The position numbers and the translations under genes are program-made. A stretch of DNA of 64,000 nt from Drechslerella dactyloides (Eukaryota > Ascomycota > Orbiliomycetes > Orbiliales > Orbiliaceae), in NCBI GenBank assembly GCA_020064725.1, contig JAGTWJ010000008.1:1798001-1862000 (forward strand). Direction: 5' to 3'. Positions 24,431 through 35,048 of this stretch are shown piece by piece. A model generated the notes under the pieces. The model had not been told where the DNA came from and did not search any database. It saw only the letters and a program-made list of their open reading frames with translations. Numbering within the stretch: the first letter of the stretch is position 1; the number at the start of each line of letters is the position of its first letter.

Positions 24431-25747
24431 GTTGATATTTGATATGTAAATATGGGAGATGATGAAACTACAGGCCGGACAACGGAATGTAGCTGGTAGA
24501 CGAGATTCATGTATATTAGTGCCATCTATAGACGAAGATACGAAACAATGAGAGTAGCCTTATCTCATATATTTTAAGACCACTTTAACTTCGCGTATCC
24601 GTCAGATCAGAATTAGCCTCGGTATAGCTCGAATGGCGTTCCCATTGAGTGAGAACTAGTCTCGAGACCAGATTTGCCTGCCGCCGAGACTAAGTGAGAA
24701 CAGGGATTACGGCGAAGTAAACCAGAATTTAAACCCCATATCGAAAAATTCCGTTAGAGTCCTGTCATTAGATGCGATGCTCCGGAGCAAGAAGATGAAT
24801 ATCGAATATAAAAGGTCGTTGAATTGCGTATGGGTTTGTTGACACAGATTGATTAATAGATGATCCGCCAACCGTTCAACAAACCGTTCGATCGATTCTA
24901 TATAAATGTCAATAGATAGATCAATAACCAATTGATAGAGGAATTCGGTTGTAAGAATAGTATGATTGTGGCGTCTTATACATAAGAAATCCTGGTCTAC
25001 TAGAAACGTGTTCCGCTCTCTTCTCCTCATTCTTATTTCTTTCTTATTATCAAACATGGAGGTTGATTTTCTGCGATCCTGTTTAGCTCCTTCCTTGGAG
25101 AATGGATATAGTTTTGAAGGCATCCTGAGTCCTCGTAAATATGGAGAAGAAGGCTTTTTAAGGTCATATCTTGAGATCGCAGCAGGAACGAGAACTATTT
25201 TCTCTGCTCGTTTCATAGAGCTGCTTATCTTAACGTGATCTATTTGATAAAGTCGTAAGTCAATGAGGAAGATTGAAAGACTCGAATGCTCGAGTCCTAT
25301 TGTGTTGTGACCGGTAGAAGACAAGTATTTTTGACTAAAGGAATTGATATTAAGTGATATTTATCTACAGAGTAGATGTCAGTCAGCGGGACCGTAAGCG
25401 GGTTAAGTAACCCAAATTTCCATACGTCGGGGTTTAATTTTAACTATTAAACTACTAAGTAAGTTTATAGCAAGATGGAACACGTTGTACGACAAAGGCA
25501 CTAGATATCCCGATTGCAAGAAGTTTTCTCCCGTGTCCCTTCGCGGTTAGGCAATGGGTTGTATCACAGTCGTAGTCGAAAGGCGGGCTCTCCGGTATTT
25601 TCCGACAAAGAGGCTATTGCATGTTATGTGGTGTGGTCTGTAGAATACTGAACTGCTTGTATTCCATGCCCTGGGCCGCTATATATATCGGTATATCTAA
25701 CAATTACAATTATAATTGAGCGTATAATGCGGAGTGGCTAGCTTAGG
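24431..25747. other. Intergenic with an unassigned 205-codon frame
   Basis: Contains the second full hairpin copy at 24657-24692 and, on the minus strand at 24707-25324, an open frame of 205 residues in AT-rich DNA. Its translation is basic and leucine/isoleucine-rich. I do not recognise it; it may be a remnant of a mobile element or a chance frame. The rest up to the tubulin-cofactor gene shows no coding signal. Confidence 0.4.
24657..24692. repeat. 36-bp hairpin repeat, long form copy 2
   Basis: Same architecture as the copy at 5895-5930: arms 24657-24670 and 24679-24692 around the loop GATTTGCC. The outer eight arm positions (TAGTCTCG) pair perfectly and the inner part has diverged. The identical total length of 36 bp supports common origin. 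Confidence 0.65.
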
Positions 25748-26255
25748 TTATGACAAGTCGCTGAAGAGATCGCTGCCGGGAGGCACTGAGCTTCCCGCGT
25801 AGACTTTCTTCGCCTGCTCGACGGCCTGGACAGCCAGCTGCTTTTCTTCGGAGTCCTCGTCGACGTTTTCCTGGACGGATTGTAAGCTACGTTAGCTGCT
25901 GGAGGGACGTGGTGGGCTGATATCTGGACGGGAGACTTGCTAGCTCGATCTCGAGGATTTCGACGGCTTGCGTAAGCTTTGAGTGCAGCTCTGGGATCAT
26001 CTGCTCTGTGTCTTTGAGCACTTTTTTCTATACTCAGATAGTTTATTAGATTTCATTCATATGGATCCTCGAAGACGTTGGTGTTGGGGTGTTGGCTCCT
26101 ACCTGCTGGTTGATCTCGTAGATGTCGTCGCCGGCGGTCTCCATGCGCTGGATCTTGTCTTTCTGCAGGGCGATCTCTTTGTGGTAGCTCTGCTCCTCCT
26201 TCATCAGGCGGGCGACACTGGAGGTCTTGATTTTGAGGGGCGTCGGCGGGGGCAT
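25748..26255 (-). CDS. Tubulin-binding cofactor A (Rbl2-like)
   Basis: A small helical chaperone that holds beta-tubulin before dimer assembly. Proposed exons in minus order 26255-26103, 26027-25930 and 25886-25748 give 129 residues, close to the family norm. The N-terminal part (LKIKTSSVARLMKEEQSYHKE, continued by KDKIQRM) is the hallmark of the family; the middle KVLKDTEQMIPELHSKL and the acidic C-terminal helix complete the three-helix bundle. The first intron is firm. The second is a 43-nt intron with a weak GTCCAG donor, chosen because it keeps phase and gives LQSVQENVDED; its donor could be misplaced by a few residues. Divergent from the acetoacetate-decarboxylase-like gene. Confidence 0.85.
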
Positions 26256-27336
26256 GCTGGGTGTTCGATTGCGATCGCGTTCCGGACCGGCTTTTTGTGA
26301 CTGTGACGGACGGATGGATATACGGTAGCGGCGCAATCGATAGAGCAATTAGTGCGAACGGTGGCTATGCGGTGAAGCTATGGGAATAACGGTCTAGGCT
26401 GTAGTATATATTTAAACTGGAGCTGGGATACTGATAAGGGCGCGTGGAAACGAGATGAAGATGCAGCTGGGATGTAGCGAAGGTGGGGCCTGCAGGATCC
26501 TACTTTTGCTGACGGACATTCTGCGAGGGGTTCGAGCTTCGCTTGTTTCGGGCGGGATGACGGCGCCTAGACGCCCGACGCTGTCTGCAAACCTGCACTT
26601 GGCGGGAATACGGAGATAATGAAGCGAATGTGCAGAAACGGCCGGCTGGAATGCCCTGATAGATATTTTAATATAAAATGCCTTTCTATCGGAGTGGGGT
26701 GCAGTGGGTGTAGTATGGGCACAAGTAATTCCTCTGTGCTCCCTCTATAGCTATATAGATCTATCATCTTGTGTCACCCTCGTAATTACTGCTACCTACC
26801 AATGTGAGGCGACCCGCTCACAAACGACACAATGAACTGACATATTAACCGTACGGGCTTGTAGATATACGTTCCGGTCCACTAGAGCTTATAGAATCGT
26901 ACCAACGATCCAGTCAGAGGCTGCGACAATCATCATCGCCCGAAAGCTTCGAAAGCTGGCTTGGGCCAACCGGCTAGCGGCTATGGCGGACATGAAACCA
27001 AGGTTACGCACAATGCAGCACCACAATCACAGGCCAATTAGCCTACGACTATTGCTCCATCTGGTGTCGGACGAGCTATCTAGTGCTGCCAATCAAGCTG
27101 CATCGGGCCAGCTAGTGTGACTAGCTCAACCTGACAGTATTGATGTTATGTCGCACCTCTGACAGCTGGCGGGGAACACTGAGCGGAAACGGCCGGGCGG
27201 GGAGGATAAGACACTGTTGACATGGCAGAAATCCACTCAACTACCGCGGCGCGAACGTACGCTGCTAGCTTCACCTCCAGCCGTATAGCATATCAATCAG
27301 CCGTTGATATCACCCCGCACCGTTCCATATAACGAA
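26256..27336. other. Intergenic between divergent genes
   Basis: About 1.1 kb containing promoters for the tubulin-cofactor gene (minus) and the acetoacetate-decarboxylase-like gene (plus). The short frame at 26567-26767 has no similarity. Nothing else is seen. Confidence 0.5.
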
Positions 27337-28237
27337 ATGGCTTCGGAAGTTACGACCGCGACCGCTCCTACTGCGGCAGACGAATATGGCATCAAGCATG
27401 TGCCCGGCCCGTGGGAGTGTACTGGCGAATCGTGGTGGTTCGTCTGCTATCCGCTCACGGCGAAGCAGAAGCTGCACGAGGGCGCGATCAACCCGCTCGA
27501 CTTCCATGACGGCGCCAACAACTTTGTCGGCGGCATAGTACGTATTTTATACACTCACCCTACTAGTCACGGCGTAAAGAACTCGCATTTGGACGGAAAT
27601 TTTAATATGACTGAAACCGCAGGGCCTGATCATGATCGTGCGGTACAGCGACACTCCCGTCGGACCCTATGACGAGCTACTTTACGCCCCCGGCCACTTC
27701 TCCACCCCGCACGCCTCCTCCTCCCGCTACCGCATCACAAACATCTACGTCTCCAGCAAGGAAACAACATACAATGGCCGCCGCAACTGGGGCATCCCCA
27801 AGCACCTCGCCGTCTTCAACTTCGACCACAGTGCCGCGACAGGCAACACGCGCATCACCGTCGCGCACCCGGAGTCGCCCGAGTCGCCGTTCTTCGCGGC
27901 CGTCGTAGCTGATATCCCGCTTGTCTCGCGGATCCCGATGCCGCTGAGCACTAGTTTGTTTCCCATGAACATGGAGTTCCACCAGCCCGCGCTGAAGGCC
28001 GTCGAGGGCGCGAAGGGCAGGGAGAACGGCGAGACGGGGACGAGCGAGTGGAAGACGTGTCATCCGTGGATGGGTGGGCGGATGCGGTTTGTCAGGTGTG
28101 TGGAGATGAAGAATGGAAACGGCGATGGCACTTGGCCGGATCAGGTGGATGGCGTGTGGGGGCCGACGATGCACTGGCTGCCAGGCTTGAAGATGAAGTT
28201 TCCAGCCAGCGCCGAGCTTCCCACGGCGAATTTGTAG
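27337..28237 (+). CDS. Acetoacetate decarboxylase-like protein
   Basis: Two exons (27337-27537, 27623-28237) encode 271 residues of the acetoacetate decarboxylase-like beta-barrel superfamily. Visible are PGPWECTGESWWF near the N terminus, the strand GLIMIVRYSDTPVGPYDELLYAPG, the paired segment RITNIYVSSKETTYNGRRNWGIPKHLAVF and the C-terminal barrel strands. Many fungal members are secondary-metabolism or hypothetical enzymes; I cannot confirm an active-site lysine, so decarboxylase activity should not be assumed. There is no signal peptide. The ATG at 27337 was chosen over the in-frame 27304 because MASEV fits a usual initiator context and the upstream residues look like leader. Confidence 0.82.
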
Positions 28238-28810
28238 CCGGCAGGGTAGAAACGTATCGGTGGTACGAATGTCATGATTACTTGCTTAGTTTAGCTCTTC
28301 GTCCTATGCAGACCTGGCTTGTTATTCACGAACTGGAAAGGGAACAGTGGGGAGCAATGGAGTCGTCAAAGTTATCTATCTCTTCATTTGCCATGCCATG
28401 TCATTAATTACTGCGTTTTTGGCCCGACGCGACCAGAATAACATAGTTCACACAAAGGTAGTAAGTACGGCAGGATAAGCGCAGCCGTTGACCGAGCCGT
28501 GCGGATCAAGAAGTGTAATGTACGCATTCGTACGTAGAGTAGTAGTAGTAGTAGGAAAAAAGAAAAATGTAAAGATCCCGATAGTAAAACACCTTGCGTG
28601 AACAGGACGACGGAAACGTTGCAAAAAGGTGGATGGAGTATATGCAGCTTTGCATCAGCGGCAGGAGGAGGAGTAGGAGGTGTAGTAGGTGTAGGAAACC
28701 GGTATTGTATATAGTTATGGTCGGTCGTGAGGGCTGGTGGAATACACAGTGGAGAATACGATGGATATGATGATGGGATTCGCGCGATAGGAAACGACAC
28801 ATTAGATAAT
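28238..28810. other. 3' flanks between convergent genes
   Basis: A 573-bp spacer holding the 3' untranslated regions of the acetoacetate-decarboxylase-like gene and of the eL18 gene. There is a short GTA microsatellite at about 28533-28550. Frames on the minus strand here are continuations past the eL18 splice donor. Confidence 0.5.
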
Positions 28811-29780
28811 TTAGACCTGTAAATGTACTAGTCAGTATTGCGGTTTCGAAGAAAGGTTGTATTATATATGGACGTACCTTGAAACCACGCGACCTTCTGC
28901 GGCCACGAGCACGCTCGAATTTCCGGCCTTTCGACTGAACATACGGCCTCTTGTGCTTGTGTGGGCCGAAGCCAAAGTGCCTGACCGCCTCGCGGGCGTT
29001 CTTGGGGCCTCTGAGCAGGAGAGTGTTGGCGCCAGTTGGGGCCCTCAAAGCGAGCTGGTCGAGAGTCAAGGCCTCGCCGCCGGCAGCAACGATGCGGGCG
29101 CGCGCGGTGGCGGTGAATCGCAGAGCGGCAATGGTGATCTTCGGGGCGGTGATCAGGCGGGTGTCGTCGGTGACGGTGCCGACAACGACGATGGTCTTGC
29201 CATCAGACTTGGTCTGCTCGTGGCCGACGAGGCGGTTGATGCGCGAGAGGGAGACCGGCGGGCGGTTGATCTTCGACATGAAGAGGCGGCGGAGGACAAC
29301 CTTGTTGAAGCTGGAGTCGGTTCGGCCTATGTACCAGCTGCCGTCAGCAAATATTCCCATCTCGATATCCAGTCTCGTTCTCTAATTCTCCCATCCATGC
29401 CACTTCCTCCGTCTGGATTGATTCATCCACTCTTATTCTCTTTCCGCCCCTTCTCTTCCTTGGAGATCTGAACCCTCGATTGATTGAGACAGCTGCGCGT
29501 CGACCGGGTCACTTACGAGCCAAGAATCTGTACAGCTTGACCAAGAGGGCAAGGTACGGGTTGTCGCTCTTGGGAGCCTTTCGGTGGCTAGCCCGCTGGT
29601 GGTGTGTCTTCAAATCTGTAATCAAGCAGCCGTCTTAGTCCATGTCCCTCCCAGATATCGCATCGTCGATTGTCTGATCGTGCTGTAACGTACCGATACT
29701 GTGCGAGCGGGAAACAGTCAGTACATGTCAATGAAGAGATGTGAATAACGGGAAGAATATAGACAGTATACATACCCCAT
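28811..29780 (-). CDS. rpl18: 60S ribosomal protein eL18
   Basis: Structural protein of the large cytosolic ribosomal subunit. Five exons in minus order: 29780-29776 (ATGGG), 29698-29694 (TATCG), 29615-29517, 29326-28878 and 28816-28811 (GTC TAA), giving 187 residues, the normal length. Exons 1 and 2 are only 5 nt each. Joined, they give Met-Gly-Ile-Asp before LKTHHQRASHRKAPK, exactly the family N terminus, so the microexon is well supported. The core shows RTDSSFNKVVLRRLFMSKIN, PPVSLSRINRL, TVTDDTRL and the C-terminal GPKNAREAVRHFGFGPHKHK. The last exon contributes only Val and the stop. The introns flanking the microexon are 77 and 78 nt. Such intron-dense 5' ends are typical of highly expressed ribosomal protein genes in fungi. 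Confidence 0.95.
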
Positions 29781-30726
29781 TGTGACGGATTCTGGATGAC
29801 GCTGTCGAGGTCGGTCGGCGGTTGGCGATGGTGATGTCGAGATGTCGTTTGAAGGTCGATTTGCTGCTGTAACGAAATTTTGGTGTACCGCCCTGCAGCT
29901 TGTGTTGGAGGGTTCGGTTGTGCGCTTTGGGGCTAGCGCGAGGGCTTCAACCCCAACTTTGGGTTTGGCCGCAACGCGTTTGTCAAACAGCAACACGTCT
30001 TCGTTTGCTGGTTCGCAGTAATGTATCTCGTCTGCATACAATTGACGCCAAAAGTCAACGTCGATAGATAGCGCTATAGCTTGAATTCAACCGATCTCTG
30101 AATCGCATCATGCAGACGACGGCGACTTACGACGCCTACAAGAACGGATGGGAAACAGTTGATAGAAGCAAATCTTCTCGATATACAAATGACCATGCAT
30201 GGTATCTAACGAGTTATCTCTCCTGACCTTCACTCGGCTAGCTATGTCCAGGGGGGATTTCTCTGAATATTGTGGTCCTGGGGCAAGAGATACACCTATA
30301 GTCGGTTTCCTCTCTGTTCGTAGCTCTGAGACCCTGATTTCGTGCATAGATTGCTCTCTCAAAACTTGCAGAAGTTTGAAGCAAAGCGGGCTCCTGTGCC
30401 ACTGCCACGGACCTGCAGGATCCTGGTCCTATTCCCGTTCCATTTGATAGCCTCGACCGGGGTCGAGGCGCTTAGCCCTTTATATCTCGGGTTCATTGCA
30501 TTGAAGCTCAACAGCTCGTTGACGGCTCCTTCGCCCAGATATTCACGTTCATAAGCTTTGCTTGTCTCGTGAACCAGAAGCAGCTTTGCTCTGGGGCGCT
30601 TATTCTTGTTTATACTCAACTTCATTGACTTATACATACATAGTGCAACCACATGCACGTGTTAGACTGCCTGCGATTTCCTTTCGCAAGTCTTCACTTG
30701 CAACCTCCTAACTCACTATACGAGTC
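29781..30726. other. Intergenic, divergent promoters
   Basis: About 950 bp serving as the 5' region of eL18 (minus) and of the hydrolase (plus). An 18-bp perfect palindrome CCTCGACCGGGGTCGAGG lies at 30451-30468. A weak match to the dispersed palindrome is at 30564-30579. Confidence 0.5.
30451..30468. promoter_or_regulatory. 18-bp perfect palindrome
   Basis: The two 9-bp halves are exact inverted complements, 260 bp upstream of the hydrolase start codon. It could be a dimeric transcription-factor site or a coincidental palindrome; no factor is assigned. Confidence 0.3.
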
Positions 30727-31908
30727 ATGGGCGACCTCGTTGGAAACTTGGTGAAGTTCACCTCGGTAACAGCGGCGACGCTGGTCGGCGTCTACGCTTG
30801 CTTCCTCGGCCTGATAGCGACCAGCTTCTTCCAGTCGCATGCCGTCTACCTGCATGCGATCCAGATGACATGGTTCAAAGACCTCAATTCGCCAGAGGTC
30901 TTTGGCTTCTTACACAACCAAGTTACACCTTTCTCAATTAATGCCTCGGATGGCGAGATACTATACGCCTGGCATATCTTACCACTAGAAGCCTACCGCA
31001 AGCATGAATCGGACCTGCTTGACGAGCCGGCCGGTTTTGTCACAGATATCACTTCACGCCTTGCTTTCAAGCTTCTTCGGGACGATCCAGAGGCCATATT
31101 GATTCTACACATGCATGGCGCTGGTGGAACAGTCGGGTCGGGCTACCGGACACCCAACTACCGCGCACTATCCGCTGGTCGGCCGGATAAGATCCACGTC
31201 CTGACGTTCGATTACCGCGGTTTCGGACGTAGCACCGGCTCGCCGTCTGAGCCTGGCATGTTTCTCGACGGTCTAGCTGTCGTCGAATGGGCGTTGAAGG
31301 TCGCTGGCATCCCGCCAGAACGGATCATAGTCTTCAGCCAGTCCATGGGGACTGCCGTCACCTGCGCGCTTATCGAGCACTATGCGCTCGAATCGCCGCC
31401 GACAATCTTCGCTGGAACCATCATGGTAGCTTCCTTCGTCGATGTCCCGACGCTTGTGGCGACATATCGCATCGCGGGCACCGTCCCTATTCTCGGACCG
31501 TTCGCCAAGTTTCCGAGTCTGTTCGGATTCCTCAGCAGGTTCATACGGGATAAATGGCCGAGCGGCGAGCGGTTGGGCTCTTACGTGCGGTCTAACGAGG
31601 CGCATGGCCGAAAGTACCGGCTGACGCTCATCCATGCGCAAGACGACTATGACGTTCCGTGGACGCATACCCCGGTTAATTTCTGGCGGGCAGTGAATGC
31701 GACGGTCCCTGGTGGGATTACGTACAAGGAGCTGGATGTCGAGAAGGATAGTATCAGGAGGGATTTGGGGCCTGCGGGGACGGTGGTGGAGTGGCGGACG
31801 GCGAATGGCGTTATCAGGGAGGAGATTCTAAAGTACGGGCTGCATGATGTTGTTATGGGCTATCCAATCGTCACGATGGCTGTGATGCGGATCCTGGATC
31901 CAAGATAG
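30727..31908 (+). CDS. ABHD12-like membrane-anchored alpha/beta hydrolase
   Basis: Single exon, 393 residues. The first 35 residues contain one hydrophobic segment (VTAATLVGVYACFLGLIAT) that should act as a membrane anchor. The catalytic fold follows: oxyanion-hole region ILHMHGAGGTVGSG, the strand FDYRGFGRSTGSPSE, the nucleophile elbow FSQSMGTAV (Ser about 206), an aspartate in HAQDDYDVPW (about 306-307) and a histidine in YGLHDVVMGYP (about 373). This arrangement matches ABHD12/13-type serine hydrolases, known in animals as lysophosphatidylserine or monoacylglycerol lipases; the fungal substrate is not known. All three triad residues are present, so it should be active. Confidence 0.85.
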   Translation: MGDLVGNLVKFTSVTAATLVGVYACFLGLIATSFFQSHAVYLHAIQMTWFKDLNSPEVFGFLHNQVTPFSINASDGEILYAWHILPLEAYRKHESDLLDEPAGFVTDITSRLAFKLLRDDPEAILILHMHGAGGTVGSGYRTPNYRALSAGRPDKIHVLTFDYRGFGRSTGSPSEPGMFLDGLAVVEWALKVAGIPPERIIVFSQSMGTAVTCALIEHYALESPPTIFAGTIMVASFVDVPTLVATYRIAGTVPILGPFAKFPSLFGFLSRFIRDKWPSGERLGSYVRSNEAHGRKYRLTLIHAQDDYDVPWTHTPVNFWRAVNATVPGGITYKELDVEKDSIRRDLGPAGTVVEWRTANGVIREEILKYGLHDVVMGYPIVTMAVMRILDPR

Positions 31909-32971
31909 ACCTAGTTATAATTATAGAGGCCTGTTCAGGCACAGCCTTTGATTCGTATAGGCGTAGCTTGATCATTCAGAAGTTCTACTAGGCTCTTTAG
32001 ATGCACGCAATTCCATCCAGTATCGTTCACTGTAAAAAATTACAATACGGTGAGATTACGAAACTCTGGGCTTTGATATCTAACGTTGATACAATACTTT
32101 ACAGTCGTAATAACTCCACCGCCTTCATGAAATACTTCCTTCGAACTTGGTAGTCTACCTGTACAGTTTAAAATTGCCAATTGACTGGGAAGAAGATCTC
32201 TCCCCAGGTGCCCTTGGCGTGGAGCATTCTGGCTCAGCTCATTCTTGCTGGATGATAAGGCAAACTGCGACATTGGCCATGCATGAGTTAGGTTGAACTT
32301 GATCGAGGTATATATATGCTTGCACGCCAGTCGCAATGCACCTAATTTGCCAACCGTGCTGTGCCTCTTGCGCGCATTATTGTCTGTATCAAAAACTGAT
32401 TTCCTACCCACAAACCTTCAAATTTAAACCCGAACATCCCTCTATATGCGTTTTCCTGTAGGCCACCCCGAGACCATGTAGGTAGCAAATCGTAAATACC
32501 AAGCCTCTTGGATTGGAAACAGATTGGATGCATTGGGGACGATGTGGAGTGGCATGCAAGTCCAATATGTCAATAGAAGCACCCATATTGGACCAGCAGG
32601 ACACTGGCAACCCCCAAGCTGATCTGCGCGTACACCCGCCCAAACTCTGATCCCAGGGCAGTTTTGGGGTAGTTTAACAATAGTTAACGGTCGTACAGGC
32701 CTGCGAATCAAATGATTGACTAAATATAAAAGCTTGGTATCGAATTGTCGCCATTCATGTCAGTGTAACGGTAAGGAGACGAGCTTGCTTCGAAAATTAG
32801 GCGCTGGGCGTAAGTAGTACTCGAGTCCTCATTAGTATGGCGGAGCAGGTATATCTGATACCCTGGAACCAGCAGTTCTGGCAAGGCGCTACTTCCTTCG
32901 AACTAGCTCCTCTCGCCCTCAAAGCCAGAACCGGACAAAATTAACGCCGACACCTCTATGCCTCGATAACG
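31909..32971. other. Intergenic
   Basis: About 1.06 kb. Overlapping minus-strand frames of 60-120 residues between 32040 and 32711 resemble no family I know. No repeat copy was found. Confidence 0.45.
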
Positions 32972-34294
32972 ATGGCTTCCGCTGCAGGCTCAGCCTCCGG
33001 GTCCGCCTTACCCGTCCCCAGCACCAATGCAACAATGGTCGGTTGGGTCCCCGAGTCACCCGGACGGGGAACACTCACATTGATCACCACTTGTCTCCTA
33101 ACGATGTTCATCTGCACTTGGGTCGTCATTCACCGCCGTGTTTATAGCAACGTTTCGCGTGGCGAGTTTCACAAAGCCGCGATGTTTCTGAAGGCTATTG
33201 TTGCCCCCGAGTTCATAGCCGTCGAGGGACTACAAGAATGGAGCCAGGCGAGGAAAATGGTTAGGGACTGCGCGCAGTTCAAAGACGACCAGGGAAACAG
33301 CATGGAGCTCATCCATGCATTCTATATCAGCATGTTGGCGCTCCGCTACCGTACTTCAAGGAATACCGCCAGGATAATATGGCCCAACCAATATGTATGG
33401 CTGCTTCGGAACGGCCTGATCGACTGGAAGGATCATGCCGCATGGGGTCTATCGAAAAGAGATATAAAAGACAAGAGCAACACCGATGGCTTCGCAAAGG
33501 CGACGGCGCTGGTACAAGTTTTTTGGTTCTTGGCGCAGTGTATCATCCGGGCTGTACACCATCTTCCTCTCGCACCGCTGGAGTCGATGACGATCAGCTA
33601 TATCCCGTTATTCGCTGCGACCTATTTTTTCTGGTGGTTCAAACCGAAGGATATAATGTCTCCTTCGGACGTCGATCTACCCGCTATGACAAGCGCACAA
33701 CGAGAAGAATTTGAATCCTTGGCTATAAGCTACGACTTTGACGATGAGGGACTCCCGAAGCAAACTTCGTGGTGGAATATCTGGGCACTTACACCCAGGG
33801 TGTTTGAGAAGGAATACGAGATCCAGAGGAAGGCAGAGTTATACAGTCAAAACTATGCATATCAGGGAGACAGAAAGGGAGTGGTCCAGCTGGAAGTATC
33901 TGAGACCGTTGTGTATGAGGAGGAGGTAATAGTAGCTCACTGGGACCCGGAGCTGTACGGTTCCAAGCTCTGGCCGCTAATTTGCCTGTTTGGTGCATCT
34001 TTCGGTGGGCTGCATTTGATATGCTGGGAGACGCACTTTCCAACATTTGTCGAGCTATGGCTCTGGAGGGCGGCTGCAATTGCATCGATAGTTTCCTTGC
34101 TTGTATTTATGCATTATCCGAGGGTAGTACTTCGATGGGGTGGTCCATTGACGATGCTGAGCATCGTGTCGCCAGCGCTCTATCTTCTTAGCCGTATTGT
34201 TATGATCGTTGGGGCATTTGCGGCATTTAGATCATGCGATCCGGCTTTGTTTAACACCTATGTGATATCTGATTATTGGATTCACATTTTGTAG
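32972..34294 (+). CDS. Multi-pass membrane protein of a fungal-specific family
   Basis: Single exon, 440 residues. The N terminus has the pattern GWVPESPGRGTLTLITTCLLTMFICTW, that is W-x4-P-x-RGT followed by a first membrane helix, which marks a large uncharacterised family of filamentous-ascomycete membrane proteins. Further hydrophobic segments are PLESMTISYIPLFAATYFFWWF, LWPLICLFGASFGGLHLICW, LWLWRAAAIASIVSLLVFM and LTMLSIVSPALYLLSRIVMI. The last is followed by a short AFRSCDPALF motif near the C terminus, where relatives usually have a SLRSLP-type stretch. Functions in this family are unknown. It stands alone between longer intergenic regions. Confidence 0.8.
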   Translation: MASAAGSASGSALPVPSTNATMVGWVPESPGRGTLTLITTCLLTMFICTWVVIHRRVYSNVSRGEFHKAAMFLKAIVAPEFIAVEGLQEWSQARKMVRDCAQFKDDQGNSMELIHAFYISMLALRYRTSRNTARIIWPNQYVWLLRNGLIDWKDHAAWGLSKRDIKDKSNTDGFAKATALVQVFWFLAQCIIRAVHHLPLAPLESMTISYIPLFAATYFFWWFKPKDIMSPSDVDLPAMTSAQREEFESLAISYDFDDEGLPKQTSWWNIWALTPRVFEKEYEIQRKAELYSQNYAYQGDRKGVVQLEVSETVVYEEEVIVAHWDPELYGSKLWPLICLFGASFGGLHLICWETHFPTFVELWLWRAAAIASIVSLLVFMHYPRVVLRWGGPLTMLSIVSPALYLLSRIVMIVGAFAAFRSCDPALFNTYVISDYWIHIL

Positions 34295-35048
34295 GTAGCC
34301 ATTTCTACGTGTCGGGAAGGTCATTCTGCTTATGGCTATTGCACTATACTATGGAGTTGGATATAAGGGTGGCAATCTCTCCAAAATAAATATCGGTTGC
34401 TAATCAAATGATGCGCCAGTCAGGTTAATATCGGTCGGCATCTGAATTTAAATTGAATCTAGATACTATCTATATGACGTTGAAGATTCTGGCTTGCGAG
34501 ACAAGTCTACTACTTGTTGCATTTGGTGTGTTGGCTATGGCCATATGGGCTAGATCTCTGGTTTTGTGTTCGCTGTTCTTGACAGCTTGGCTTGGTCTCC
34601 CAGCGCCAACCAGCGCAAAGGTAGCTTACACCAGCCTGGCCCGCTACAAGACCACTTGGCTCCGAGACTAAGGCCACTTAGGTTGTGGCGGGGCTGTCAA
34701 CTTGCGAAGCGGGGGCAGCTGATCTCGACGTTTTGTTTGGCAGCACGCTGATGCAAGAAGCAGATGACCCACCGAGGAACCACTACTACAGTCATCCGAT
34801 GACATAAAGCCGCATGAGATACCTTTAAACATTTGGAAAAACGGGTTCTTCATCTCATCTCTCATTCTTTAGCAATAACAGTGCAACTTCGCGATCGTAC
34901 CTTGCAGCGACATCCGTTCCCGACACGGTTCTCGCTTAATCAACCTGCAACCCCGCGCACACCACTGACGTCGCGCCGCGATCCTGCCGATAACCTAGAT
35001 ATCGATATCTCCAGAAACTAGCTGGGCACAGGAAGCCTTACCGACGCG
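34295..35048. other. Intergenic, ATG7 promoter region
   Basis: About 750 bp. An inverted copy of the dispersed palindrome lies at 34488-34502. A 72-codon frame at 34453-34671 runs through this repeat and is therefore probably not a gene. Confidence 0.5.
34488..34502 (-). repeat. Short palindrome copy, inverted
   Basis: On the minus strand it reads GTCTCGCAAGCCAGA, identical to the 42804 copy over 15 nt. Confidence 0.65.

Noticed and set aside
28506..28875. Extension of the eL18 frame past SRGFK
   Set aside because: It runs into intron sequence; a clean GTACGT donor and a CAG acceptor join to GTC TAA, the expected C terminus.
34453..34671. 72-codon frame with a hydrophobic start, upstream of ATG7
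   Set aside because: It reads through an inverted copy of the dispersed palindrome and has no similarity.
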